This document shows positions 22,239-33,185 of a DNA stretch of 64,000 nt, one piece after another. Made by a program: the position numbers and the translations under genes. Position 1 is the stretch's first letter; every line of letters starts with the position of its first letter. A model generated the notes under the pieces. It ran no database searches. It saw only the letters and a list, made by a program, of their open reading frames with translations, and had not been told where the DNA came from. The stretch comes from Amborella trichopoda (lineage: Eukaryota; Streptophyta; Magnoliopsida; Amborellales; Amborellaceae): assembly GCF_000471905.2 (NCBI RefSeq), contig NW_006498102.1:2898242-2962241 (forward strand), in the 5' to 3' direction.

Positions 22239-22555
22239 CTTTTTTTCATATTCATAATCTCCATGCTAAAGATTATATATTCACTAAAAAATAGGATCAA
22301 ATTATGTTTTAAAAATATATTTATTGCCAAGCCCCCATTTCTACAATATGTGGGCTGGCTGCATAGAAACCTCGTCAAAAAAATTTAGCAATATTTTTAT
22401 TTTTTTCATATTCATAATCTCCATGCTAAAGATTTTATATTCTCTAAAAATTAGGATCAAATTATAGTTAAAAAATATATTTATTGCCAAGCCCGCATTT
22501 CTACAATATGCGAGCTGGCCGCATAGAAGCCGTGTCAAAAAATTTTAGCGATCAG
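22239..22555. repeat. Two-copy 160-bp tandem duplication
   Basis: Copies 22239-22393 and 22402-22555 share CATATTCATAATCTCCATGC, ATTGCCAAGCCC and TTTCTACAATATG in the same order. The motif CTACAATATG recurs at about 22110 and 32572, so a dispersed family is involved. The duplication lies in the left arm of the foldback element. Confidence 0.85.
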
Positions 22556-23023
22556 TGTTTCAAAAAGAGTTAGGCGGCACCTAGGCGGTCAGGGGGCTTC
22601 AGGCTGCCCAGTGCCCAAGTGGGCGCCCATGCGAGTGTCAAGAACCTGGGCAGCTTAGTAGATTTTTTTTTTTGGATTTTCTCTGTTTACAATAGCATCT
22701 AATAGGTTTCAAATAAACCTAAAAGCCACAATTTTACTTATTTAGTATTAAAATAGTCTCTAATGGGTTTTAGGTTTCAAATGAACATAAAACCCACAAT
22801 TTTGCCTAGTATTAAAAAATTGACAAAAAATACAAGGAGCCGCATTTCCACCATTGGGTGGGGCACAAGCCTTAGGCGGATTCAGGCGGGCGCCTAGGCG
22901 GATTCCTAGGCGCCCAGGGATATCCGTCTAGTTTAGCTGCCTAGGCTTGGGTGATGCGCCAAGGCCTTCTGAACCGCCTAGGCGCTGGGTGGTCCGTTTT
23001 TTAAAGGTATGCTTTTTAATATG
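22553..23023. mobile_element. hAT-type MITE, 471 bp
   Basis: Begins CAGTGTTTCAAAAAG and is flanked by a perfect 8-bp duplication TTAGCGAT (22545-22552 and 23024-23031), the size typical of hAT. The subterminal parts repeat CCTAGGCGG-like motifs in both orientations. The right end has drifted from the expected TIR. It is inserted in the foldback element and is therefore younger. Confidence 0.8.
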
Positions 23024-26000
23024 TTAGCGATAGAAACTATCTGAAATCTTAAATATTAGAGAGAGAATGTATTTTTAAAATTTTAGAGAGAAACTATAAT
23101 AAATTTTAGAAAGAGAAATTGCCAAATTTTTTTTAGAAGGAATTATCTCAAATTCTTTAAAGAGAGAGGAGAGACTATCTCAAATTTAAAGTTTTAGAGA
23201 CATAAAATATATTAACATTTTAGAAATAGAAATTATATCAAATTTTAGAGAGAGAAACTACCTAAAATTTTTTAGAGAGAGAAACTATCTAAAACTTTTT
23301 AGAGGGAAATTATCATAAATTTATATTTTAGAGAGAGAAACTATTTTAAAATTTTAAAGAGAGAAACTATATCACATTTTAGATAGAGAAAGTACCTAAA
23401 ATTTTTAGAAAGATAAACTATCTCAAAATTTAAGTTTTAAACAGAGAAAATATATTAAAATTTTAAAGAGAAAAACTGTATCAAATTTTAAAGAGCGAAA
23501 CTATCTCAAAATTTTAGATAGAGAAATTATCTCAAATTTTAAATTTTAGAAAGTGAAAACATATTAAAATGTTAGAGAGAGAAATTATATCAAATTAGAG
23601 AAACTATCTCAAAATTTTAGAGAAAAACTATCTCAAATTTTAAGTTTTAGAGAGAGAAAGCATCTTAAAATTTAACAGAGAATACCTAAAAAAATTAAAG
23701 AGAGAAACTATCTCAAAATTTTTAAAGAGAACTTATCTCAAATTTAAGTTTTGGAGAGAGAAAGTATCTTAAAATATTAGAGAGAAGAACTATATTATAT
23801 TTTAGAGGGAGAAACTAAGTAAATTTTTTTACAGAGATAAACTATCTTTAAATTATTAGAGAGGGAAACTATCTTAAATTTTAAGTTTTAGATAGAGAGT
23901 ATCTTAAAATTTTAAAGAGAGAAACTAAATTAAATTTTAGAGAGAGAAAGCACTTAAAAATTTTAGAGAGAAAAACTATTTCAAAATTTTTAGATATACA
24001 ATTTCAAATTTAAGTTTTGGTGAGAGTATATTAAAATTTTAGAAAAACTATATCAAATTTGAGAAAAAGAGCTATCTCAAAAAATTTAGAGAAAGATTCC
24101 CAAATTTTGAGTTCCAGAGAGACAAAGTCTATTAAAATTTTAGAGTTCAAATTTTTTACCAAAGAATGGACATGAAAATGATTGTAAAGAATCCACGAAT
24201 TTTGTAGTTTATCCAACAAGATATTTGAAAAATCCATGACAAGAATCTTTAATAGTGAAAATCCATAAACAAATATCTAAGATTCTTAATTTCCTCCCCG
24301 TTTGATTTGGAGGAAATTAGGAATCTTAGATATTTGAAATTCAAAAAATCTATAGATTTTTTGATTTTTGTCATGGATTTCTCAAAGCTCTTGTATGGAT
24401 AAACTATACAAAATTCATGGATTCCTTGCAATCACTTCCATGTTCATTGTTTGGCAACAAAACTTGATACAATTTCTCTTTCTAAAATTTTAGTATACTC
24501 TCTCTAAAACTCAAAATTTGGAGATAGTTTCTCTCTAACATTTGATATGGTTTCTCTCTTTAAAATTTAATATATTTTTTCTCCAAAACTTAAAATTTGA
24601 AATTGTTTCTCTAAAAATTTTGAGATAGTTTCTCTCTAAAATATTTAGGTGCTTTCTCTCTCTAAAATTTAATATAGTTTCTCTTTCTAAAATTTTAAGA
24701 TACTCTATCTAAAACTTAAAATTTGAGACGGTTCCCTTCTTCAATAATTTTGAGATAGTTTCTCTCTTTGAAAAGTTTGAAGCAATTTCTCTCTTTAAAA
24801 TATGAAATAGTTTTTCTCTCAAATTTTAAGATACTTTTTTAATCTAAAAGTTAAAATTTGAGATAATTTCTCTAAATTTTTTGCGATAGTTTCTCTTTCT
24901 AAAATTTTTTATGTACTTTTTTTCTCTAAAATTTGATATAATTACTCTCTTAATTTTTAAGATGCTTTCTCTCTCTAAATCTTCATGTTTGAGATAGTTT
25001 CTCTATCTAAAATTTTGAGATAGTTTATCTCTTTAAAATTTGAGATGGTCTCTCTAAAATTTGATATACTTTCTCTCTCTAAAGTTTAAAATTTGAGATA
25101 CTTTTTCTCTCTAAAACTTAAATGTTGAGATAGTTTCTCTATCTAAAAAATTTGATATACTTTATCTATCTAAAATTTGGTATAGTTTTTTTCTAAATTT
25201 TAAAATACTTTCTCTATCTAAAACATAAATTTTGTGATAGTTTCTCTCTCTAAAATTTTGAGATAGTTTTTATCTCTAAATTCTTTTAGGTAGTTTCTCT
25301 TTCTAAAATTTGATGTAATTTATATCTCTAAAATTTTAATAGATTTTATCTCTAAAACTCAAAATTCGAGACAATTTCTCTCTCTAAAATTCAAAATTTG
25401 AGATAGTTTCTCTCTCTAAAATTCAAAATTCGAGATAGTTTCTCTCTCTAAAACTCAAAATTCGAGATAATTTATGTTTAAAACTTGATAGTTTCTCTTC
25501 TTAAAATTTATAATAGTTTCTCTCTAAATTTTAAGAATACTCCCTCTACAATTTTAAGAATATTTTTTTCTCTCTAAAACTTAAAATTTAATATAGTTTC
25601 TCTCTCTAATTTTTTTGAAATAGTTTCTATCTCTAAAACTTTTTAGGTACTCGGTGTAAAATTTGATATAGTTTCTCTAAAATTTTCTCTCTCTAAAATT
25701 TTTGAAGTAGTTTCTCTCTAAAAATTTGAGATAGTTTTTCTCTCTAAAAATTTACATGTACTTTCTCTCTCTAAAATATGATATAGTTTATCTCTTTAGA
25801 AATTTGCATGTACTTCTCTCTCTAAAATATGATATAGTTTCTCTCTAAAACTTACAATTTGAGATAGTTTATATCTCTAAAATTTTGAGATAGTTTATCT
25901 CTCTAAAACAATTTGTAACTTTTTCTCTCTAAAATTTTAACATACTTTCTCTCTCTAAAAGTTAAAATTTGAGATAGTTTCTCTCTCTAAATTTTTTTTA

Positions 26001-26419
26001 AAAATTTATCTCTTTAAAAAAAAAAATAGGTGCTTTCGCTCTCTAAAATTTTTATGTCGTCCAGATGTTCCCTATGTTTCAGGTCTAAGGGGCCAATGCG
26101 TAGAATCCATGGGCCTTGGAAATTAAAAAAAACAAGTTTTGGAGTGAAAATGAAAATATGGAAAAGTTCATCTTATTTCCATGATTTTGATTTTCTTGAT
26201 TTTAAGTATACTAGTCATTAAACAATCCAAACGATGAATTTTGGTAATATCCAAGATGTTAGAAATCCATGCCTTAAAATCCATGTACCTAAACGGGGCC
26301 TAAAGGTAAATTTAGATTTCTAGGTGTAGGGTTTCTGCAAAGTCTTATCATGCAACAAGATTGAGATTAAATTAGATTTCTGCAAAGTCCTCCCAATTTA
26401 TGGGGTCTCCTTAGTCCTT

Positions 26420-26960
26420 TCCAATGTAGAAAAATTGGGCAGTTCAAATTCTAACCGCCCGGCAAGCCCGGCTAATCGGAACCAGCCATTGGCCAGTTCT
26501 GGTTTAGGCCGATTTTGGTGAACCGAATAGGTATTTAAACAAAAAATTAAAAATCTATATAAAATCTCACCAAATAAGGGATTTTTTTTGAAATGTATTT
26601 ATTAATGTTTTTCATCTTTTTGGCAAAGATTGAAACTTGTTTTGGCCATTAATACTTATTTTTACATTTTTCTTTATTTTTTGAAAAATTTCAAAATATC
26701 CCTGAGCACAAATGGATTCTTTAAAATCTATTTTTTTCATTAATTTTCAACTTTATTTGGATATGTTTTGTTCAACCATTCTTTAAATATACTTTTCATA
26801 TTTCATTAGATATTTTTTTAATACTTTTTTTACCGCCAAGGACTTATCCAATTAGATTGGTTGAACCGATCGTTTTACTGATTAGGCTGGTTGAACCGCT
26901 TCCGGCCCCATATCCTGTTAACCATTCTAGTTCAATTTTTCCTACCATGGTCTGTCCGGG
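26420..26960. mobile_element. CCGG-motif repeat, family copy 2
   Basis: The outer parts carry AACCGCCCGG, GGTTGAACCG and CCGGCCCC motifs. The left GTAGAAAAATTG and the right complement GTAGGAAAAATTG form a weak inverted repeat. The interior shares ordered blocks with 1370-1470. Non-coding. Confidence 0.5.
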
Positions 26961-27387
26961 TATATTTGAATGTGGCATCATGAACTGGGTTTGGGTTTTT
27001 AACTCAGGCCAACTAGAAATTGTTGCAATGAATTGCTTACGGTACGTGTCTTAAAATTTTGGGATGACATATATATTTCACGAATTTTACGAAAAGTATT
27101 CTGTGATCTAGTATTTTGTTTCCACTTATTTCCTTCTAGGGTAAGTTTAGGTGGCAACCCTGTTACCTACTACTACCATAATTGTAGGATAAGTAAAATA
27201 TAAGTGTTTTAATTTTGTTTTTAATCTGAATAGCTAATATTTGACAGCAGTTTCTAAACCAGCTAGACTCAAAAAGTGAGGGTGACAAAATGAGTTGCCC
27301 ATTGTTCCTTCACATATGGGTGAATCTCTCTCTCCCTCTTTCTTTCTCTATTTTGATTTTTTTTTGGGGTGAAATTAAGAAATTGTA
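26961..27387. other. Intergenic, nothing recognised
   Basis: AT-rich sequence with a short TCTC-rich stretch near 27327. No gene or repeat was recognised. Confidence 0.5.
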
Positions 27388-27850
27388 TTGCTTATCAAAG
27401 GAGGTTACAAAGAACAAGTACATGATTGCGGAACACTGTCAATCACCATAAGTGCCGGCTTCGAAACGCCGCGTACCACACTTCCCATCCTAGCTGGTCC
27501 TGGGTTCTTAAAAGACCTCCCATCAAAATTTAGCTTGAGATTACTCAGTGATGATAAGACCCATAACCTTTCAGCTCTAATCTTATGGACATTCATCTTG
27601 ATTACCCATCCTAGCTGGTTCTGGGTTCCCAAAAGAACTCCCGTCAAAGTTTAGCTTGAGACCACCCAGTGATGGTAAGACCCATAGCCCCCCCCTTTAG
27701 CTCTAATCATATGGACATTCATCTTGATTACATTCACCAAATTCAAGATGACATGAACCTCGGAAATATGCGAACCTTCCTTTGTTATCGAAATCCAACT
27801 CCACATGGAATCCAAAATCTTTACCTCAATTCTCTTTTCACACAACAACA
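27388..27850 (-). mobile_element. L1 RNase H fragment with internal duplication
   Basis: On the minus strand a frame reads LKLNFDGRSFKNPGPARMG, the start of a plant L1 RNase H domain (compare FNFDGCSLGNPGQAG at 18991). A 121-bp segment is tandemly duplicated (27484-27604 and 27605-27725). The first FDG-containing stretch therefore occurs twice. It is a small, old scrap without recognisable ends. Confidence 0.7.
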
Positions 27851-29339
27851 GCCCCTCAAGACCTATCCTATTCCTTTCCCTTTAAACTTCCCAAAGCAAA
27901 GCATACAGCCCAAAAAGGTTTACATACAATCTTCCCTACTTTAGGTAGGCCTGAAGTATTCATATGATCAAAAATATCATGGAGTAGTCGGGATGGACAA
28001 ATGAATGCCCATCTGTCTTTGTGAGCATTGTTTCTAAATACTTATGGGTGAAGATTTATAATATACATAAAATCTTGTATTTTGCGAGGGATAGGCCACT
28101 TCCAATGCTTGTTCAAATTAGGCTTGGGACTACCTCATCCGATTATGAAATAGAAAATGGTAAGTTGATTTAATTGAGAACATATGGGTGAATATCCTTC
28201 TCCTTAGCGTAGTATCTGTTTCCAAATCATTTTCCTAAGTATCATGTGTGTGGGGTAAGTGGGGCGTCCGAAACTCATTAGTGATGGAGTTTTCTTAATA
28301 GAACTTGCAAGTCATGTACAGACTTGTACTTGTGCTACTTTGGTGATTTATCTCTCCTGGGGGGACTAGTTCTTTGGATTAACAAACCAATTTGGAAGAG
28401 CAATTCAGTCTTGACTAACCTTGGTGGGAGGTAAGGTTGGCTCGACGAAGTGCATGGACATGCACTAACATTTGAGCTCGTGTCAAAGATCCTTGGTTCG
28501 AGGCCTTGGCCAAAATGTTCATAATAGATGGCTGAGTCTGTGGGACTTGGTGGGGCACTGAGACCGATAGGTTGAGACTTGGTTGGTTGAAATATGGGCA
28601 GCTTGACCTGACAAGACATATGCATAACTATATACAATAAGGAGTTGACCATACACTTGGTTTGATAGGTTTTGTGGACCCTAATAGTAAAGAATGAGAA
28701 TTTAACCACCCCAAGCATATACTTGTGTAATGGCAATAAGATGATATGTAATAACTTTGGATGATTGAATTTCATGTACGAATAGTAATGACTTGAGGAA
28801 GGGATTGACCTGACCCTTAACACACACATCCCTCACCAACCCCGTCCCCTCAAAACCAAAAAAATATGATGAGCCAATATAGTAGTTATGGGCGTAAGCC
28901 GATGTAATTACCAAACCAAGTGATGGGCAGTAATGACAGTGCATGCGTTAATGGCAAAGCAATAAGGGTAAACATTGGGGCATGTATTTGGGGCTTTGTA
29001 AACTATTTTCTCGAATCCCTATGGGGAATACGACCAATTGTAGAGAGCAATAAGAGCAAGCTCTGCACTTACCTTAGTTGCCTATAACTTGTGATTGACA
29101 TTGTGTGCTTCTTTACTTCGGTCCTCCTGCGTTTGTTTGTGTAAGGCTGGCGCTGCTTTACTTGGTATCTGACTTAAGCTTGTTGCTGCACAATTTGGCT
29201 TGAGTAAACATTTAGCCATCTAATTTGAATGATTTTCAAACCATTTGAAGTCAAGTGGTTGGATATTATGAAATGTTTCAAACTATTTGATGCATTTAAA
29301 TATGATTGGTATTGGTACCTGTGCCCCATTTGGGCTCTT
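27851..29339. other. Intergenic, nothing recognised
   Basis: Nearly 1.5 kb without a recognisable gene, repeat or transposon end. The frames present have no family resemblance. Confidence 0.5.
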
Positions 29340-29780
29340 CTTTTTTTTTTTGAAAAATTTCATATAGAACTTTATTTTCTCGTATTATTTCATGGTAGGC
29401 CATCATTTCGTTTTTTTTTCAAACTACATAAGAAAACCTTTAAAGATTTCACCATACCCTTTCATCTATTATTTCCTGCTTTTATTGACTTTTGTTCATA
29501 AAAATTAGCCCCAACAAATCTTTTTATACTATTTCAACCCAAAAACGTTTTTAATAGGCGGAAAGGGAAAAAGAGGATTAGAAAAGTTTTTGGTATAAAA
29601 AGATTTGTTGGGGCTAATTTTTATGATCAAAAGTCAATAAAAGATGAAGATAAGAGATGATGGGGTACGGTGAAATTCTTAGGGATTTCCTTATGCTGTT
29701 TGAAAGAAAAACGGAAAGAAGGTTCACCATGAAATAATATCCAGAATTAGGGTTCTATACAAAATTTCCCCTTTTTTTTT
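29340..29780. repeat. 440-bp near-palindromic foldback element
   Basis: The left arm (29340-29529) and right arm (29592-29780) are reverse complements over about 190 bp. Shared blocks include TTAGCCCCAACAAATCTTTT, ATTATTTCATGG and TATTGACTTTTG. The loop is about 62 bp. T- and A-rich tips hide the exact ends. Probably a MITE. Confidence 0.8.
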
Positions 29781-31731
29781 ATAACATTAACATTGTTTGT
29801 TATTTGTTTCTAATGTTAATTTGGAACCTATGAAAATGGAACTCCAGAGGTCACCTTGTTGCACCTACTAGCTGTAATTTCTTAGAATATTTTGTTCGCA
29901 TCGTCATCAAAGAATGAGTGGTGTGCCTAAAACACCATCGGCTACCTATTTCCCATACCTAAAATGTCATAGAAAACATCCCTTAAAAAAAACAAGAAAA
30001 AAAAAGAAAGCTTTTTTACCCGTTAATGATTTTGTAAGGGCTTTTGACCCCTAAGATGATATTTTCACTGTTCTATTAATCGAAAGACCTGAAATTTGAC
30101 CCCTCCTCTTTTGTCCCTTCTTTCCACCCCTCGCCCTCCATCCTATGTCTCTACCCTTGATTTCCCACCCTCCACTCTTGTCCGTGACCTATTCCAATGC
30201 TTTTGGCTTTCACCCTCTTCTTCAACTCTGAATTATCTATGCTTGGGTTAATGTCTAATACATGGATACCTTTCTTGGGGGTCAGCCACCTTGTTGCCAG
30301 ACCCCATTGGCTGTCAAGGTTTCCTCGAGGGCTTGAAGGTGCTCGAGGTGCCTGAGGCTAACACTGTACTTAGGGGATAGTTAATTTTTGACCTTGGTGA
30401 ACCCTGTGTACTATGGCATATTATAATTGTTCGAAGAGTTTTTTGAGTTTGGTCTCTTATTTCGTTGTGCCTTAGTTTTCTTGTCAGTTATCTCGTAGCT
30501 ATACTCGAGGTTCCTTACTCTTTGGCCTTTCTTCTCTTCCATCTCCTTCTTACCACTTTTTAAGCTCTGGCTTTCGGCCGCGCTGGTTATGCCCCAGCCC
30601 CTACAGCGGCGCTGCCAAGTTGTAATCGATCTTATGGGCACTGCTAATCCTGTGTCAGTTGGCGCTTTCTTCCAACCCTGGCTTGTGAGTTTTTTTATAA
30701 ATGGGTTGTTCTTTATTGAGGGTTTTGATTTGTTTGGTTTGACTAGGTGCCAAGGAGACTGTTGCATGTGGAAGCAACTTCGTTTGGATTATTTGGGTTG
30801 TGGAGGTTGCTAGTGATTTGGGGTCCGTTGATATTGAGTGTTGTAAGTGTTTTATTGATTTAAGATAGGTCTCTTAAGAGAGTTGAGAGCTTAGTTTTTT
30901 TATTTCTTCATACTTTTTTTCTATTGTAATATTGGGCTTTGCTCTTAATGAACATTCCAAACAAAAAAACAAGAAACAAGACAAAGCTTTCACTAAAAAA
31001 GGAGGCAATTGACTTGGTTTAGACATTGAAGTTCCAAAAGTCTCTTGTCTCTTTTTTAGAGTGAAGGAGTGGTTTAGATCTTAAAGTTTCAAAGCCAGTT
31101 AAGTTACCAAAAGAAAAGGAAAAAAAAAGGTGTCATTTGGATGTTTCAAGTCTCGACCAGTTTTTCACAAAAAAAGGGCAAAAAAAAAAAAAAAAAAAAA
31201 AAAAAGAAGGAAGAAGAAGAAAACAAGGACCTCGTTTGAAACTTAAAGTTTCAAGCTGAGTTCTTTTTTGAAAAAATAAAAATTCACGAAAAAAGAGACA
31301 TTAGTGGATAATATGCAATATAGGGGACTTTTTAAAATTTCAGATATTTATGAAAATTTGCTTTTTATTAAAATAAGCAAAATGTATAGAAAATTCCATT
31401 TTGTTTTAAAAATTTAAAAGTCTCATACATTTATATTTCACACTCAATCCTCACTTTTTGGAAGCATATAGTATATTTTAATTTTATTTATTTTATATAT
31501 CATGTTAAGCTCAAATTTGAAGCATCCATACTTCTCACCATTAAAATATAAAAAAAATAATTCACTTAAATACTCCTACAAAATTCATGGGTATTTGGAT
31601 AGTTTTATTTCTTTCATATTTTGGCAAATGTATCCAGCTAGGAGATGAAATATTTAGTACTTTCTTTCTTTTGGTTTAATTTAAAAGATCCCATCAAAGT
31701 GCCATGTTAGGATAGCCATAAAAAAAAGGAA
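29781..31731. other. Intergenic, partly LINE-like tail, poly(A)
   Basis: The sequence at about 30900-30975 (CTATTGTAATATTGGGCTTT, then an A-rich stretch) resembles a LINE 3' end, but no LINE coding piece was recognised upstream. A 26-bp pure A run lies at 31180-31205. The rest shows nothing. Confidence 0.35.
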
Positions 31732-31882
31732 AAAGTTTATATGAGGTTGCAACTTTAAAATGTGAAATTAAAGATGCACATCAAAAATCCATTGAAAAAT
31801 ATTGTTTTAATAATAAAAAACCCTATAATTAATCATCTCGAGTTTTAATTAGATTGTTTAAAGTTGCAACCTTATATAAACC
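31732..31882. repeat. Foldback MITE, about 150 bp
   Basis: The left arm contains GTTTATATGAGGTTGCAACT and the right arm, read in complement, GTTTATATAAGGTTGCAACT. About 25 bp of each arm pairs. A lone copy of the tip (GAGGTTGCAACCTTATATAA) lies at about 34374. Confidence 0.65.
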
Positions 31883-32883
31883 ACACCCTAAAAAATATTA
31901 AAGGCAAATAAAATAGGTAGTTGAGTCAGGCTTCGTTGTTAAACCTTAAAGAACAAGTTATCCGTGAGTCAATAGGCACAAGTGGAGGTTATAAAAAACC
32001 CATCGGCCAAAAATAAATATAGTGATAGTGTAGAAATATCTTTAAAAGAATTACATTTTAAATATGGTGTGGTTTGGATAGAGCCTAGGCTCTCAACAAT
32101 CAAATTAGTGCCTACCTTCAAATAGTATCGAGATATGTGGTTTCAATACCGGAAATCTTTGTGATAGACTTAAAATATGTTTTCATCTTTATTTATAAAG
32201 TTTAAAGCTTAAAAAATAATGTAGATCGGCAAATCTCTAAAAACTTGAAAATCTTGAAAATTGACGGTCTAAAAATACGTTACAAAATACACTATTTTCA
32301 AAACTTGAAATACATTTTTTTTCTGATATCCACAGATCTTGATCTTGAGATGATTAATTTGAGGATATTTGAGCATCAAAACAACCACTTTTGAGGTAGG
32401 CTCTAATTTGATTTTTTAGAGCCTCGGCTCTATATAAACTTTAACCTTTAAATATTCAAAATTTTAGTTTTATTATTTTCATATTTTTTATTATCTTAGC
32501 TTTGATCATGAATCCCTAAACCTTTGAATTAAAAATCCATGTTTCAGAGATTTGAGAGGGGGCCGCATATCTACAATATGAATCGGCTACCTCGTATAAA
32601 CCCCATCAACCTTGTAATCAAAGTTGAAATAAAGGCCAAAAAAAACTCCCTCCCGCCATGGATTAAAAAACAAACTCATGATTAGGTGATGATTAGAGTG
32701 AGCTTTGTGTGTTAAACTGAATGCACGCACAATGGGTGAAGACGCCCATAAACAAAAAGAGAGGTTCGAAATGGCATGAATAATGGCACCCTCGATCATG
32801 CCTCTCTGAAAACCTTACCTACTCCCATATTTCTCCCTCCATTCTGCCATGTCAAAGACGAGACTCTCGAGCTTCTGCTCTGC
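31883..32883. other. Upstream region of the lactamase-like gene
   Basis: No gene was seen. It contains a CTACAATATG motif at about 32572, related to the 22.2-22.5 kb repeat, and AT-rich intergenic sequence up to the TATA box. Confidence 0.45.
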
Positions 32884-32892
32884 CCTATAAAT
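32884..32892 (+). promoter_or_regulatory. TATA box
   Basis: CTATAAATA lies about 45 bp upstream of the start codon at 32931. This predicts transcription starting about 10-15 bp before the ATG, hence a very short leader. Confidence 0.6.
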
Positions 32893-32930
32893 AAAAACCC
32901 TAATTACATTGTTTGAACTCTGAACTGTCC

Positions 32931-33185
32931 ATGGCGACTTACAGGCTAGCAGCAATTATCAGAAACCCATCAGATGAGCTCCTGATTACGAAGCAGAGCC
33001 CCCCTCCACCTTTGATTGGGGAAGAATACAAGAATTATGTGGATTCTGAACTTCATGACATTCCTTCTGTTACTTTATCACCGTTGTTGGTTGATTCCAA
33101 GCTAGATTGGGTCATTAAAGGTGCAGAGGCTTGTATTGATCAGATTGACTTGAGAGGCTTTGATGTTAGTTCTGCAATTGATCAG
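32931..33185 (+). CDS. Exon 1 of the lactamase-like gene
   Basis: 85 codons: MATYRLAAIIRNPSDELL at the start, then YKNYVDSELHDIPSV, ending SSAIDQ. The donor is CAG|GTAAAT, phase 0. An in-frame TTG further upstream is not a plausible start. Confidence 0.88.

Larger units (their letters stand above)
21200..26300. mobile_element. 5.1 kb foldback element made of 28-bp monomers
   Basis: The ends are inverted: GGGCCCGTTTGGGCACATGG at the left and the complement of GGCCCCGTTTAGGTACATGG at the right. Inside, the left arm (21400-24140) is an array of about 26-30 bp monomers such as TTTTAGAGAGAGAAACTATC. The right arm (24470-26050) is the same array in reverse complement. A 22-of-23 palindrome (24275-24297 and 24310-24332) marks the turning point. 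Monomer types recur in a fixed order, giving a higher-order unit near 130 bp. The extra length of the left arm equals the insertions at 22070-23023. The ends suggest Harbinger-like mobilisation; flanking GAA and TAA are only a weak 3-bp duplication. No transposase was seen. Confidence 0.8.

Noticed and set aside
21122..26221. Several 60-126 codon frames within the foldback element
   Set aside because: They are products of simple monomer repetition or of the nested MITE and show no domain.
30411..30767. 118-codon basic frame on the minus strand
   Set aside because: No recognisable domain, no promoter or splice context, and it sits in LINE-like 3' sequence.
32913..32930. Longer start for the lactamase-like protein, six residues upstream
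   Set aside because: It depends on a TTG codon. The ATG at 32931 gives the conserved N-terminus and fits the TATA distance.
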